Positions 1 to 11,159 of a DNA stretch of 64,000 bases are shown piece after piece. Source of the DNA: Metaphire vulgaris (Eukaryota > Annelida > Clitellata > Crassiclitellata > Megascolecidae); contig CM030859.1 in the NCBI GenBank assembly GCA_018105865.1, positions 8,377,839 to 8,441,838 on the forward strand, in the 5' to 3' direction. The position numbers were made by a program, and so were the translations under genes. The notes under the pieces are model-generated. The model was not told where the DNA came from. It made no database searches and saw only the letters and a list, made by a program, of their open reading frames with translations. How positions within the stretch are numbered: the first letter of the stretch is position 1; the number at the start of each line of letters is the position of its first letter.

Positions 1-95
1 AATAATAATAATAATAATAATAATGTGATTTTAAGTGGTTTAGGAGGCCAAGTAAGCCTGTGTGAAAACCACTGATGTAACTAACTGTATTCTAT
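1..95 (-). repeat. Truncated SINE with (AAT)n tail at its 3' end
   Basis: An AAT array (1-24) abuts a block reading GTGATTTTAAGTGGTTTAGG, then GGCC...CCTGTGTGAAAACCACTG. The same block, in the same relation to an AAT array, recurs near 4050-4110, 36180-36260 and 53205-53285. Its reverse complement is the 3' half of the tRNA-derived SINE at 13903-14036 (CCTCCTAAGCCACTTTAA). It is therefore read as a 5'-truncated minus-strand SINE whose tail seeded the microsatellite. Confidence 0.6.
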
Positions 96-205
96 AACCT
101 AGTTTGTCGAGATAGCCTTTGAATCCGTTTACTGTTTCCACTGTCACTCCCACCTCGTCCAAACTGTTCCATTTGTCCACAACCCTTGCACTAAAAAAAT
201 TTTTC

Positions 206-278
206 TTTCTTGATTGATTGATTGGCTGACTGACTGACTGACTGACTGACTGACTGACTGACTGACTGACTGACTGAT
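206..278. repeat. (TGAC)n microsatellite
   Basis: A run of TTGATTGATTGG grades into about fourteen GACT units. It lies in the intron just downstream (minus sense) of the exon at 334-597. Confidence 0.9.
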
Positions 279-333
279 GCCAAAACCTGTTTAGACAGTT
301 TGAACAAACTTAGATACAACATCTCAGACTCAC

Positions 334-597
334 TTTGAGATTTTGGCAGCGGAGACGGTCGTTGAGCCAGCATCAGCTGCTGTTGCACCATCTGAAGCTG
401 AGCAACAAGCTGTTGCTGTTGCACCTGCAACTGAAGTTGGAATGCCAGGGAGTCAGCATCTGGCAACCCCTGCCTCGGTGAATACCCTTTGAGATCAGGT
501 CGGTCACTGCCGCCTGGTTCTGTAACTGTAGCATCACGTTCATTTTCACCTGTTCGCCAATCTGTTGCAAAGCAACTGGATCAACCTTCTGCTTGCC
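334..597 (-). CDS. Exon of an unrecognised glutamine-rich coiled-coil protein (internal frameshift)
   Basis: On the minus strand a good acceptor (pyrimidine-rich ...CTTTTGTAG) precedes base 597, and a consensus donor (A|GTGAGT) follows base 334. From 597 the reading is GKQKVDPVALQQIGEQVK..., open until about 490. A second frame then carries on (...LPDADSLAFQLQLQVQQQQ), ending in a Q/L/M-rich amphipathic stretch that looks like a coiled coil. The two frames differ by one base step near 485-495, so this is either a sequencing or assembly indel or a pseudogene lesion. The start phase (0) matches the end phase of the exon at 3446-3592, so both probably belong to one gene running leftwards out of the window. 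I do not recognise the family. Confidence 0.55.
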
Positions 598-714
598 CTA
601 CAAAAGCAAAGTCATGGTTAAGAACTGATGGCCTGACATGTAACCCACATATGTGTTTTAACTTCTTGCAGCATTTATAAAGTTAAAATATACGATGTTA
701 GTATCACTAATGTA

Positions 715-1049
715 CAGGCCCGTACGAAGTGGGAGGATGCAGCTGCACCCCCTGAAAAAATTTAGGGGGTGCATTTGCACCCCCTGGAAAGAAGATGGTC
801 TGCACCCTATCGGCACCCCCTTCCAGCTATAATTGGCCCAAAAATTGCCAAAATTTGATAAAATTGGCCCAAAAATTGCCAAAATTTGATAAAATTGGCC
901 CAAAAATTGCCAAAATTTGATAAAATTGGCCCAAAAATTGCCAAAATTTGCAAAAAATTATCTTGCCCCAAGAAAAGTGTGAAATGACGCTACTGCTTTT
1001 ATTGGAGAAAATCTGCACCCCCTGCTGAAAATTCGTTCCGACGGGTATG
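715..1049. mobile_element. hAT-like MITE with inner 31-bp tandem repeat
   Basis: The left end CAGGCCCGTACGAAGTGGG is the inverted partner of the right end TTCGTTCCGACGGG, the termini shared with the better copy at 18581-18867. A 31-base unit (ATTGGCCCAAAAATTGCC...) is repeated nearly four times at 831-953. The flanking 8-mers do not match, so the ends are approximate or the site has decayed. Confidence 0.5.
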
Positions 1050-1875
1050 TAAAGAAAGGCAATTTTATTTTCTTTAATTTGCATTGACTGGTAATATAAA
1101 TATAATCAACTACAAATATCCTTCGTTTCTGTTATAATTTTTCTATTATAATATTTGGTGCAGTCTGCTCTTTGAGCAGTGTTGCATACAGGACCAGATA
1201 GGTGGGGGGTTGTCCCCTCCAAAAAATCTTAAAATTCCCCCCCCCCAAAAAAACTTCTATAGCTTAAGAGACAATTTCTTGTTAAACACTGGGCATTTTA
1301 ATTTTAACGGTCAGCATGGGAACGATGTCAAGACGCAGTGAGCTTGTGAGCTGAAATTACTAAATTAGATAGTCGAGTTTACAGGGAAAACGCAAATACG
1401 TGAGAACATATTCGGATGCTTTTCAACGTAGAGAAGGAACTCTGAAAGATTGAAACACTTTCCTGTATATGTTATATTTTACGATGTTGCTCATGAAACC
1501 TAGATTCTTTTAATTGTCAAAATTTTCATTTTACTCTGCATTTTGAGCTCAGAGCTTTACTTGAGATAAGAAGATTGACTGTAAAGCGCTTTTGTTTTTG
1601 GCCTTCGTAATGTTTACGGCGCTCTATAAATTGTCATGCATAGAATAGAATAGAATAGAATAGAATAGAACTACTCAACCCAGTAAGGTACAGTCACTGT
1701 ACATGCATATGTTTTAAAATGATTGTTGATTAGTGGTGAAGAACTGAATTATTTGCTTTTATAAACACTAACATAGCTTCATCGGAAGTAAATTTGTGAA
1801 CAAACCCTAAGTAAATAACGCATTATGGCTGATTTTATACCACTTTCGGATATAATATCAGCAAGTCAGGAGTGA
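1050..1875. other. Intergenic/intronic DNA, LINE tail remnant
   Basis: No convincing exon. Near 1580-1669 is a non-LTR 3' end signature (AAAGCGCTTTTGTTTTTGGC ... GCGCTCTATAAATTGTC) followed by a (TAGAA)n run, the same pattern seen at 37490-37587, 38370-38490, 58680-58826 and 60896-60970. The rest shows nothing I can assign. Confidence 0.5.
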
Positions 1876-2287
1876 GGGACCGTCCATAAATTACGACATG
1901 CTCGAGGGGAAGGGTCTAAGAAAGTGTGACAGCTTGTGGCAGAGGGAGAGGTAAGGGCCAGTTTGACGTCACACTTTCAGTATAAAGGAAACTTTGAATA
2001 TACCTGATAGGAGGTACAGTAAAAGACATTTTAATTGTTCATTAGCAACTTTTTGCCCAAGGCACATTAAATTTTAAGTCTCAATTATATTAGTTATCAT
2101 TGTCAGAAGTTGAATATCTGTTTTACTGCTGAAAATTTGATGAGAAACTTGAATGTATTAAATAGAAAACCTGTGTGACGTAATTTATGGTTGATGCGCC
2201 TTAAGAGGGTCCAAGATTTGTGACATAATCTTAGGGGAGGGGTGAAAATTTTTCCAAAATAGCGTGACGCACTTTATGGACAGTCCC
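1876..2287. mobile_element. PIF/Harbinger-like MITE
   Basis: Terminal inverted repeats GGGACCGTCCATAAATTACG and GACGCACTTTATGGACAGTC are flanked by the trinucleotide TGA on both sides. A 3-bp duplication and GGG...CCC ends suit the PIF/Harbinger group, though superfamily assignment from ends alone is inference. No transposase is encoded. Confidence 0.6.
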
Positions 2288-2429
2288 TGACCTGGATAAC
2301 GAGAAATGACAATATCAGCTTTTCATGTACCTAACTTTGAAGGTTTGGGCCCCCCAATATTCTAAGTGGATCGACGCCCACAATCATAACCTCCTACAAA
2401 TTTTTTTTACCAGCTGATAAACATTTAAT

Positions 2430-2590
2430 GAAAGGAGACTACCATACAAAAAGGCACTCTATACTCAAATAGAAGGAAATAAAGGAAGAGGAAGACCCAG
2501 GAAAAAGTGGATGGACAACATCAGGGAAGATAATTATGAACATGAAAGGAATTTCATTCATAGAAGTAAGTAAGTAAGAATCTCGTAAAT
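2430..2590 (+). mobile_element. Non-LTR retrotransposon C-terminal fragment with (GTAA)n tail
   Basis: The reading contains GNKGRGRPRKKWMDNIRED, the GRPRKxW motif typical of the extreme C-terminus of RTE/CR1-like polymerases, and ends in a GTAAGTAAGTAAG tail. It merges directly into the SINE-like repeat at 2568-2715. Confidence 0.5.
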
Positions 2591-2715
2591 TCATATAACG
2601 CTTTGGTTGTAGTACCGAAGTAGCTGCTTGTTCTTATGCGCTTAATCTTTCTTGAAATAGCTATAGGCAAGGTGAGTTGTCGGCCGGGCAAAGGTCAGCG
2701 TATCCATGAGGTGGC
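2568..2715 (+). repeat. Interspersed SINE-like repeat, copy 1
   Basis: Begins in TAAGTAAG and reads AATCTCGTAAATTCATATAA ... GGCAAGGTGAGTTGTCGGCC, with GGGCAAAGGTCAGCGTATCC after it. Similar copies lie at 30755-30905 (plus) and 31715-31860 (minus). Confidence 0.6.
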
Positions 2716-2799
2716 GGGTCAGGCTGTTATAGGCTATGGAGGAAATGACTTTTGGAATAGAAAGGTTTTTAATTTAGACCTAAAGTCTTGAGGAGATAA

Positions 2800-2911
2800 T
2801 GGTAGAAGGATGACAATTAACAGCTAGAAGATAGAACTTCTTGGAAACGTTTTGTGTTCAGCTATTGCCACTAAAGAGTTAGCAGAGAGCAAGATGATGA
2901 TGATTATGATG
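2800..2911 (+). mobile_element. Second non-LTR C-terminal remnant with (ATG)n tail
   Basis: The stretch reads DRTSWKRFVFSAIATK, similar to the DR..W+ ending of retrotransposon polymerases, and passes into an ATGATGATG tail. Weakly supported because it is short. Confidence 0.3.
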
Positions 2912-2967
2912 AAACATTTAACTGCTGTAAATAAAAGAACCGCTATGCGAAACAATATATCTGCTAA

Positions 2968-3384
2968 GGGGCTGTCCATTAATTATGTCAACAATTTTGG
3001 GGCAATTATTGACCCCCTCCCCCTTGTCAACAACTGTCAACTTTCACTTACCCCCTATAATTACGTCAACAACTCTTGACCCCCCCCCCCCAAGATCAAT
3101 GACAGGTCCCAATAGCAAGGTTATTATTTTTGTGGTGATGATCATTTTCCCCTTTTTTTCCTCATCGAGTTTCAAAATGTGGTGGTGATGACCTTTTTTG
3201 CCATCATGCTTTTTTCCATTGTAATAAGTAGTATTCCATGAAATTTCCTATTTTTTGATTATTTGTAAAAAGTGAAATTGTTGACGTCAACTTCTCTTGA
3301 CCCCCCTCCCTCCCCCTGTCAACAACTGTCAAACTTTTTCAAAACCCCTCCCCTAAATTGTTGACGTAATTAATGGACAGCCCC
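2968..3384. mobile_element. PIF/Harbinger-like MITE with TAA target duplication
   Basis: Ends GGGGCTGTCCATTAATTATG and GACGTAATTAATGGACAGCC (plus CC) are inverted repeats flanked on both sides by TAA. Inner subterminal blocks (GTCAACAACTGTCAA) are also inverted. Related to the copy at 16661-17065. Confidence 0.75.
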
Positions 3385-3445
3385 TAAACTCAGGTCGAAA
3401 GCAAGTCAGTTGACGTGAATGTGGAAATCTAGAAATTTGGCGTAC

Positions 3446-3592
3446 GTGCTGGGACAGAGTGAGATTCGGTTGATTCTGGCAGAGCTGCTGCAACAAAAGC
3501 GTCTGCTGAAACTGGTCGGGGGTCATGACCAGACCCTGTGGCAGAAGTGACGACATGAATCCATTTTCTGCCAGATGGCCGTTCGGTGTGTT
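3446..3592 (-). CDS. Upstream exon of the same unrecognised Q-rich gene
   Basis: The minus strand has an acceptor (TTTTTTCGTCTGTCGTAG) just before base 3592 and a possible donor (CAC|GTACGC) after 3446. The exon is 147 bases, 49 codons, phase 0 at both ends, and reads NTPNGHLAENGF then a run rich in L and Q (MTPDQFQQTLLLQQL). Composition and phase fit the exon at 334-597, 2.85 kb further along the same strand; the intron between them is full of transposon pieces. The donor is weaker than the acceptor. Exons upstream of this one were not found. An alternative is an exapted or pseudogenised fragment. Family unknown. Confidence 0.5.
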
Positions 3593-3719
3593 CTACGACA
3601 GACGAAAAAACATCTTTATGTCGACAGTTTAAGTTATGATTAACTGCAAAGACTAAATTCAATTAGGCCTGGGTTTTAAATAATAGCATCATATAATAAA
3701 TTCTGCATGCACTCTGAGC

Positions 3720-4058
<339 letters not shown>

Positions 4059-4254
4059 TCTTAAGTGGCTTAGTAGGAATATTCTCCTGCGTTGAAAATT
4101 GTAGAAATTGTGTCTTCTGGAGATCTACAAAACTATGAAACAATGCATACTCTATTTTGCAAAAAATATTCACAAACAAATATATTTCAATTGAATTTAC
4201 GGCAAATAACAAATTTTCTTGTTGCTGTAAGTAACATTTGACCACCGATCAGGC

Positions 4255-4680
4255 CCTCATCAGAGCCGCCGATAGGGGGGCAGTGAGGGGCAATTGCACA
4301 GGGGCCCGGCGGCCTGCAGAGGGCGCGGGCCCGGTGATGATGATGTAGCCTGAACCCTGAAAAAGACCGACAAGGAAAAAAGGTCATCTTCTCGTGATCA
4401 CGAGTAAAGGGGCCCGGGGAATGGCGGGAAGCCGAGCCGATCATGTTAAGTAATCTCCTTTCTAAAAAGAGCGAGAAGCAAAAAAGGTCATCAATACTTT
4501 TTCACACTTGTTCGTTACGGGTAACGGCAGGGATCGGATCCGGAACATTCTGGTTTGAAAAAGACCGACAAGCAAAAAAGGTCATCAACTTTTTTACAGA
4601 CTTGTCAGGTGAGGGCAAGTGACTACTGTTTTGCACAGGGGTCCTCAAATTCTCTCGGCGACCCTGCCACCGATGATTCA
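4255..4680. mobile_element. Overlapping MITE debris with the shared GCAAAAAAGGTCATC word
   Basis: G/C-rich end-like blocks (CAGTGAGGGGCAATTGCACA, GGGGCCCGGGGAATGGCGGG) surround three copies of GACAAGCAAAAAAGGTCATC or close variants, at 4365-4388, 4471-4494 and 4565-4587. No clean terminal repeat pair or target duplication could be fixed. Confidence 0.4.
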
Positions 4681-4702
4681 AAGGTATTCTGATCTGCAAC
4701 AG

Positions 4703-5029
4703 CCAGAAAGAACTGGGAGTTCAGTTAGATGTCATTATCTAGTGAATCTTATCTCAATCAAACCGAAGCCCATTATAAATGACCGCTTATCTATTGTATA
4801 TGGTCCTCTTCACACTTTCTTTTATGGAGTAGTTAGTAAGAAAATTACATATCTGTGGTTCTCTACAGAGAATGAGGAAAATTTTAATTATTATTACCAT
4901 GATCAAACTTTTACCTTTTCAAAACGCCAGCCCCTTATGCATACTAATATACATTCGTATTTATACAGAGGCAAATTACTGCAAAAACCTCTGCAATTGA
5001 AAGTTACCAAGGTGACTGCAATCAATTAA
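4703..5029 (+). pseudogene. Coding-like fragment, family unknown
   Basis: After an acceptor-like TCTGATCTGCAACAG, a 108-codon reading stays open to a TAA at 5027-5029. Residues look like genuine protein rather than random AT-rich reading: it contains IVYGPLHTFFYGVVSKK, then a Y/F/H-rich stretch and YRGKLLQKPLQLKVTK. No start codon of its own is evident if the acceptor is used, and no partner exon was found. It could be a terminal exon or a transposon-derived piece. Unrecognised. Confidence 0.35.
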
Positions 5030-5481
5030 AAAATTTTAGTTTACATAGAGTCTTGATAAAATAATGCACGTTAGTTAGTTATTGTTAAACCTAAAGAACT
5101 ACATAGATCATATTAATGGATCATATTAATTTGAATTTAATGTTCCAATCAACACCATTAAGTATAGGGTCCCAAACAGGGGTGGACACCTGAATATCCA
5201 ACACTGCAGTGGACACCTGAAATCCCTAATCTCCTAATCTCCTATGAGCAAACCCGAGAGGACAAAATATCTCAGTCGAGACTCAGTGGAGAGCAAATGC
5301 TCTACATAGTGAGCTAGCAAGGGAGTGATCTTAAAATGAAGACATAGAAATCATTAATTAGAGACTTGTATAGTACTCATTGATTACAGTTTGACATAAC
5401 TTCTGTATGGCTGTATATTAGCAACAAAACTGTCATCTACGGAAGCTGGATGAGGGCATTTTGTTTTAATATATTGAAATT

Positions 5482-5510
5482 TTGTGTATATATATATAAT
5501 AATATATATA

Positions 5511-5560
<50 letters not shown>
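5482..5560. repeat. (TA)n microsatellite
   Basis: Imperfect then perfect TA dinucleotides, about 80 bases. The flanking 5030-5480 and 5560-6440 hold no feature I can support. Confidence 0.9.
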
Positions 5561-5563
<3 letters not shown>

Positions 5564-6442
5564 ATAGACCTACGTAAACTCCTTTCAACTATAAACAATT
5601 TTCATATTTGCATAGATAAAAGTTTGCTCACAAAAAATTGTCAACATTTTTATGCCTTAAGACGAAGTGTCCTTCAATTTTGTCAAATTTTATTACTAAT
5701 CAAAGTGGTGTCCTTATCCAGCTTCCGTACATATACTATCTCATCAGTGTTTCAATATTTCAGTTTATTTGCTCTTAAAACATCAAAACAGATACCATCT
5801 GGGTCTAAAACACAGCCTAGAGCTGCTACGGCCATTGAAGATCTTAGCTAATTGTTCCTGATTATCTCGAAGACATCTGAATTTAATTTAGACGAGTTCT
5901 AATACGGAATCTCACTGCTTCTTCGCCACAATGTGTCCCTGAACGTGAGAATTGCTTCCCGTAGATGACCGCAGGGATATAATAATAAAACAGATAAGAT
6001 GAAAGTTCAAAGCAGATGCGGTGATGAAAATAAACAACTAGGCCTACGGTAGATCATTGGGCACTCGCTAAGTTTTATCAATGCAAATCTAATCTATTTA
6101 ACATTCCAATCTAGGCCCTATTCTCCTTCCAGTGGACATCTATTAACCCTATAATGCCTATTGAAACCCTTATCAACGGCTACTTGCAATACAATACAAC
6201 CAGGGGTGCCAGATGTCCGTTTTTAACCGGACTGTGTGGTATTTTGCCTATTTGTCCGGGGATAAAATTGTGACAATATCGGATATGCATGTGTGCAGTA
6301 TGTTCTTGCAAGATACCAAAATACAGCAAGCAAGTCACTCCCAGACTAGTACAATGCAACATTTTGGCTACAATTCTCCTACAAATAGGACTACTAACAT
6401 ATGCTTGTGGAATCCAATTCCTATTATTAAGCAGTCTAAACC

Positions 6443-6930
6443 AGTGTTTCCTAAACATTTTAGAACCGCGGCCCACTTCAGCGGTTTTGGAACGTGCTGA
6501 GATCCAAGCCACAGCATGTAATATCAACAAATACAGTAGGCCATCTGGCGAACGCTAGTTGAGAAGAATCTTCTGAATTTTGAATAAATGGCAAAACAAA
6601 AGCTCTGATTCAATTCAAATGAAAATATGGCAAATATATTAGGCAAAATTATTCATATTTTGCCAAATAAGACAAAATGAGATAAATATATATTGAAATT
6701 TCTTGAAAATTATCGTTTTGAAATTTTGCCAAGGACATACCTTTGTTAAGCGTCTGAAAAATCCTATAAGTAAGGCAAAATCGCTTAAAAGCCAAGTTCC
6801 ATGAAGCAAAACCCAGGTATACAAGCGATTCTCTATTGTTATTGGAGTTTCAGAGCAAAATGGTCGGAATACGCTTTACTTGCGTAAATGCAAAATAAGA
6901 TTAATTTTTAAAAGTATCTGTATTTTCAGT
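6443..6930. mobile_element. hAT-like element of the 'CAGGGTTTCCCAAAC' family, truncated
   Basis: Starts CAGTGTTTCCTAAACATTTT and contains the family's body blocks (GGCCATCTGGCGAACG, AGCTCTGATTCAATTC, TTTCAGAGCAAAATGGTCGG). Full copies are at 14890-15721 and 22074-22851. The far end is missing here. Confidence 0.65.
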
Positions 6931-7398
6931 TGCATTGTATACTTTCAAAGGTTTGCATTAGCTCGTATGCTGTTGACCCACTTGATCTATTGACTACATG
7001 GAAGAGAATTAGGCCTAGTGAGATGCAATTTTCAAGTACATATTATACAATTTAAAAAAACAAGATATTAATAGAAGCAGCCGAGTCCAGTAAATAAATA
7101 CAAAGTCATGTAACAGTTTCTTTTATTTCTTTTTTGTGGATGGTACAGTTTAGGCCTACATATATTTAAAATTTTATTGCCTTATTTACAATATATGTTA
7201 TTTGAGGCGATGAGGACCAGAGTGGCGTATCCAAAAAGTAAATGTTGAGAAAACGGATTTGAAGTGTGAAATGAACTTGTAAAATCATCAAGTTACAATT
7301 TATTAGATTTGACAAAATATTATAACGCAAATTTTGTCCCTGGTCCAACTTGTTGCGTTTGTATTTTTCCACCTACACGGGTGTCCGGTATTTAGGAG

Positions 7399-8298
7399 CA
7401 GAGGTGTAGCGTCCCAATGGCTATTGTGGCGCTAGCAGTGGCGTAAACCTGGCGTCAACATTGGGGGGGATAGAATAACTTTTCAAAAGTTGACCCCATA
7501 AATATAAAAGTCCCCCTCCATTATGGGGATATTGCATATTATGGTGGGGACTTAAAACTGCCCATGACACACGTCTTGGCATGCAAAAAAGGTCATCCTG
7601 ATATTTTTATATTTTCCCTCTTCAAATACCCTGACAAGCAAAAAAAGGTCATCCGAAATGAGAGAATGCGGATTTGGCGTAATTCTGGCATCAAATCATC
7701 ATCATATAACACGCCTGCGGTCTGATGGGGACATCCACTAAAATGGGGAGACAGGTCGTTTAGACCAAACGTGTGGAACTTCTTTCCAGACCATGATAGC
7801 CCATCCCGTGTTGTCTTTCATTCAGGACATATATGTTTGAGTTTTCACTGACTGCAGCGGCGCCCACAAAGGGCCTAGAAGTATATTTATCTAATCTAAC
7901 TAATCTAATCTAATCATGAGGTAGGATAGAATTTTTTACCATATAGCCCAAAACATTGGGGGATAATTGATACTCTGTCCCCCGCCAGCTAATTATTCGG
8001 GGGGACCGTCCCCCGCTGTCCCCCCATGTTTACGGAAATTACGCCCATGGCTCTATAGCCAAGGGCGGCACACATGGTGGGGCGGCAAATTTTGGAAGCG
8101 ACGACTTTTTTGCTTGCCAGGAGATTTTCAGTCAGGGTGGTAAATCGGTAAATTTCAAAATTTCTAGAAGGAGTGGCAAATTTTAAAAATGTAAATTTTT
8201 TTGGAGCGAAGACATGAGCCATCTCATATGAATGAATTTGGGGCGGCGGATTAGCCCATGAGCCAGAGGCGGCGGTAGAAGTGCACGCTACGCCACTG
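7399..8298. mobile_element. 900-bp hAT-type non-autonomous element
   Basis: Ends CAGAGGTGTAGCG and CGCTACGCCACTG are inverted repeats and are flanked by perfect 8-bp duplications TTTAGGAG (7391-7398 and 8299-8306). The interior has a second internal CAGTGGCGTAAACC-type end at 7435 and three GCAAAAAAGGTC words, so it is probably a nested composite. No transposase reading. Confidence 0.8.
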
Positions 8299-8921
8299 TT
8301 TAGGAGACGGGGATATGGTCATCATATGCAGGCAACCCTAAAATTAATACAACCTTTGCGTACAGCAACAAAATTGTTAATGCACTAGCTCACTTAAAAC
8401 TGCAAATTTCTTTGTTGCCTCTTTCTTTTATTCAATCATTCATTCGCGTGCACTTGAGAAAAGCTGTTTCTCACTCTTTGGTTGTATGCCTTTATTGTGC
8501 AAGAACTTGCAGGCGCCAGCACTGACAGCATCAACCAGTGATACTTCAATGACAGGAGTTTCTTGTATGCGTGATTGCTCAAACGGCCATCGTTGAGTTG
8601 CTTTGTTGGTTTACCGTGTAACCATTGCACAGCAGAAGTTTGTGATATGCGTGACTTCCAATAACTTTAGTGGCCCCGTGGCCTGTTTACCATGTAAATT
8701 GGAATAAGCAAAGTAGCAAACACCGGCTCAGCCATAAAAGATTTGGTCGTCTTGTTTGACCACTGAAAACTTATCGGTAGTATTCGTTTGACTGCATTTG
8801 TTCGATAAATATGCTAACAACTGTTGCATCATTTTTTTAAAATCGAAATTACCCCCCCCCCCTTCCAACCGTGTCATCATTCAACGACACAACTCGGATA
8901 ACAGTGATTATATATTCACAT

Positions 8922-9097
8922 CAGTGGCGGCTCCAGGATTTGGCAAGTGGGGAGGGGGCGTTGGACTTTTAATCATGGGGTAACCATTTGTTGTTAGGTA
9001 TGTAGTATTAAGTATAGGGTCCCAACAGGGGCCACTGTGGGGACAGGCACTCAATAGGGGGCACGGGCCCCCGGGCTCCCCTGTGGAGCCGCCACTG
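8922..9097. mobile_element. hAT MITE, 'CAGTGGCGGCTCC' family
   Basis: Inverted ends CAGTGGCGGCTCCAGG / TGGAGCCGCCACTG, with perfect 8-bp duplications ATTCACAT on both sides. 176 bp; family members also at 11454, 37044, 43505, 44911 (variant), 49924 and 62305. Confidence 0.9.
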
Positions 9098-9148
9098 ATT
9101 CACATCATTTGAATAAAAGTTAGAAATCGAAGCCTTCATTTATGGACG

Positions 9149-9445
9149 ATCGTTGGACACCAGACCATTCAAGTTGACCGAAGGGACAATGGAGATGCTA
9201 TCTGCGTGTCAGAGGACAATTATGCAGAACAACTTGCGCGCGTGCTTCTGTATGACACCAAGCAACTTGAGGCTTTCAAGATGGTGCATTAATTGGAGGA
9301 GGTCAGAGTTAGAACAAATATTGACTTCCTCTTATATGGCAAGCCTCTTCAGGGCTTCAGTCAACAACGTACACAAAGCAAGACCAGGCACTGGTTGTTA
9401 CGCAGCCCGTACGTACGCGCATCCCGACTACTTCGGGTCACGTGA
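9149..9445 (+). pseudogene. Coding-like fragment with one internal stop, family unknown
   Basis: A 98-codon reading carries a single in-frame TAA (9290-9292) and ends at TGA 9443-9445. Both halves look protein-like: VDRRDNGDAICVSEDNYAEQ before the stop; EEVRVRTNIDFLLYGKPLQG and SKTRHWLLRSPYVRASRLLR after it. I do not recognise the family; a decayed mobile-element protein or a gene fragment are both possible. Just left of it is the MITE at 8922-9097. Confidence 0.4.
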
Positions 9446-9518
9446 CCAAGGCGACCAATTATCTAGAAAATTTAACGTCTTTGGTGGAAATCATTGTTTC
9501 CGCCAAGGTTCCCGCGAG

Positions 9519-9650
9519 CGTCTTTTTTTGCAAACAAGCAGAAGGTTAATGAATATTTATGAAACGCTCTTAATGATAATATTTATAAAAAAAGACAACT
9601 GTAAGGTTAGGGTTAGGGTTAGAGTTAGGGTTAGGTTAGGGTCAGGGTTA
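9519..9650. repeat. Left arm: inverted block plus interstitial telomere-like (TTAGGG)n
   Basis: GCGTCTTTTTTTGCAAACAA then GCAGAAGGTT (9519-9547), followed at 9604-9650 by seven TTAGGG-like units with variants (TTAGAG, GTCAGGG). The mirror arrangement is at 10753-10824. Confidence 0.75.
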
Positions 9651-10752
9651 AGGTTATAGTTAGTTAACCCTAACCATCGTTATTTGATTTACATTTTGGG
9701 AGGCCCGGTGCAAATATTAGCCCCGGCGCCATCGTGGGAAAGAAGTAAAAAAATAAAACAAACGTCATTGAAAAATGAAACAATTAAATGTCATTAACTT
9801 CAACTCAAATAATAAACTTGCATTGAATTTGTAGTTATCAGTGTACAAGATCAATGTCGACCTGTCGTCTGTTTATAATATAGTAGTGTACTGGTAACTC
9901 ACGTAACTGGTAATTGTCTCAACATGTCGCCGACGACTTTTTGTTGCCATAAGGCCTCCACTTTCAAAGTCGATTGTCTTCACGAGTTCATTTTCAATGT
10001 TCAGTATTAAGGATGGCAGTCTGTTAGATGATCTGTTAGAAATTATAATCCACGTGTTATGACGTATAAATTAAGTTAATTTATTTAAGTGTTATTTGAA
10101 CTTATTTCTTATGAATTTAATCATACATTAAGATGAGTTCCGGTACCTTTTTCTAGAAAAAGCACTAAGTATAACTAAGATATGTAATCGTTTGAAAAAG
10201 TCACTGTCGCGGTGTTACGCATTTTGTAAGACAAATGAGTGATGGCGTTAGTCTGTATGCAACTATGCATTGCCATTGCAAAGGTACGGAAGCATACACT
10301 TACTCCTCCCATTTCCGCGCTTCTTGACCGATGGTACCGTGGTAAGAATTGACCGTGCACACTGTGAGGCACTCAAGTTGAGTCACAGTACCCTAATCTG
10401 CATAACGATGCAAGAGGCCGGGCGTCAACGACCGCCTAGAAGTGCAATGTCACTAATTATGAGCCATAATTATTCAAACCGGGGTTTACGAGATATAGGC
10501 TTTCTTAACATAGACTCATGGGGCATGCATTAAATTGCATTTCAATACTAAATTATCACAAATCCATGTCCAAACACTACTAACGTCTAACGATACAACA
10601 TTCATGTATATCTCCGAAAATAAATTACTTTAAAGAAATTAATAATTAAAAGTCTTTAAAAAATTATTAGAAAAGGGAGGCCCCTAAATTTGCATTTTGA
10701 AGGGAGGCCCGGTACCGATGCACCACCTGGTACCGTGGTAAATCCGCCTCTG

Positions 10753-10824
10753 CTAACCATAACCCTAACCCCCTAACCCTAAACCTATGCAAAACCTTCT
10801 GCTTTTTTGCAGAAAAAAAGACGC
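10753..10824. repeat. Right arm: (CCCTAA)n plus inverted block
   Basis: CTAACCATAACCCTAACCCC and following CCCTAA units (10753-10786) precede AACCTTCTGC...AAAAAAAGACGC (10793-10824), the reverse complement of 9519-9547 with a few differences. Together the arms enclose about 1.1 kb with no supported gene. Confidence 0.7.
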
Positions 10825-11159
10825 TTTCCTTTCTCGTTTTACATTCCGACAACAATGTGCCATCCTGACTTTCCATTTTTCTGTATCGCTTAAGGTTTTT
10901 TCTTGGCAAAATCATATTGAACATTCAACTTTATTGAAATTATGCTAAAAACTAAATTGTCCATACAGTCCAAGCAATGTGTGCTAGTACCAAAGAAAAA
11001 GTAAATTAATTCTCATTTTGTCAATTAAGAAGACAGACAAATGGGTGATTCACTGATTTGGACTTTCCAGGTGACTTAGCATGCACTGGTGACTCACCGC
11101 CTACAACAAATGCAACTGATAACAACACTTCTATAGAAGAGATGGCTAATTAAAATTAT

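Noticed and set aside
9604..9650. Chromosome end suggested by TTAGGG units
   Set aside because: Only about seven imperfect units, with ordinary sequence on both sides and an inverted partner 1.1 kb away; interstitial.
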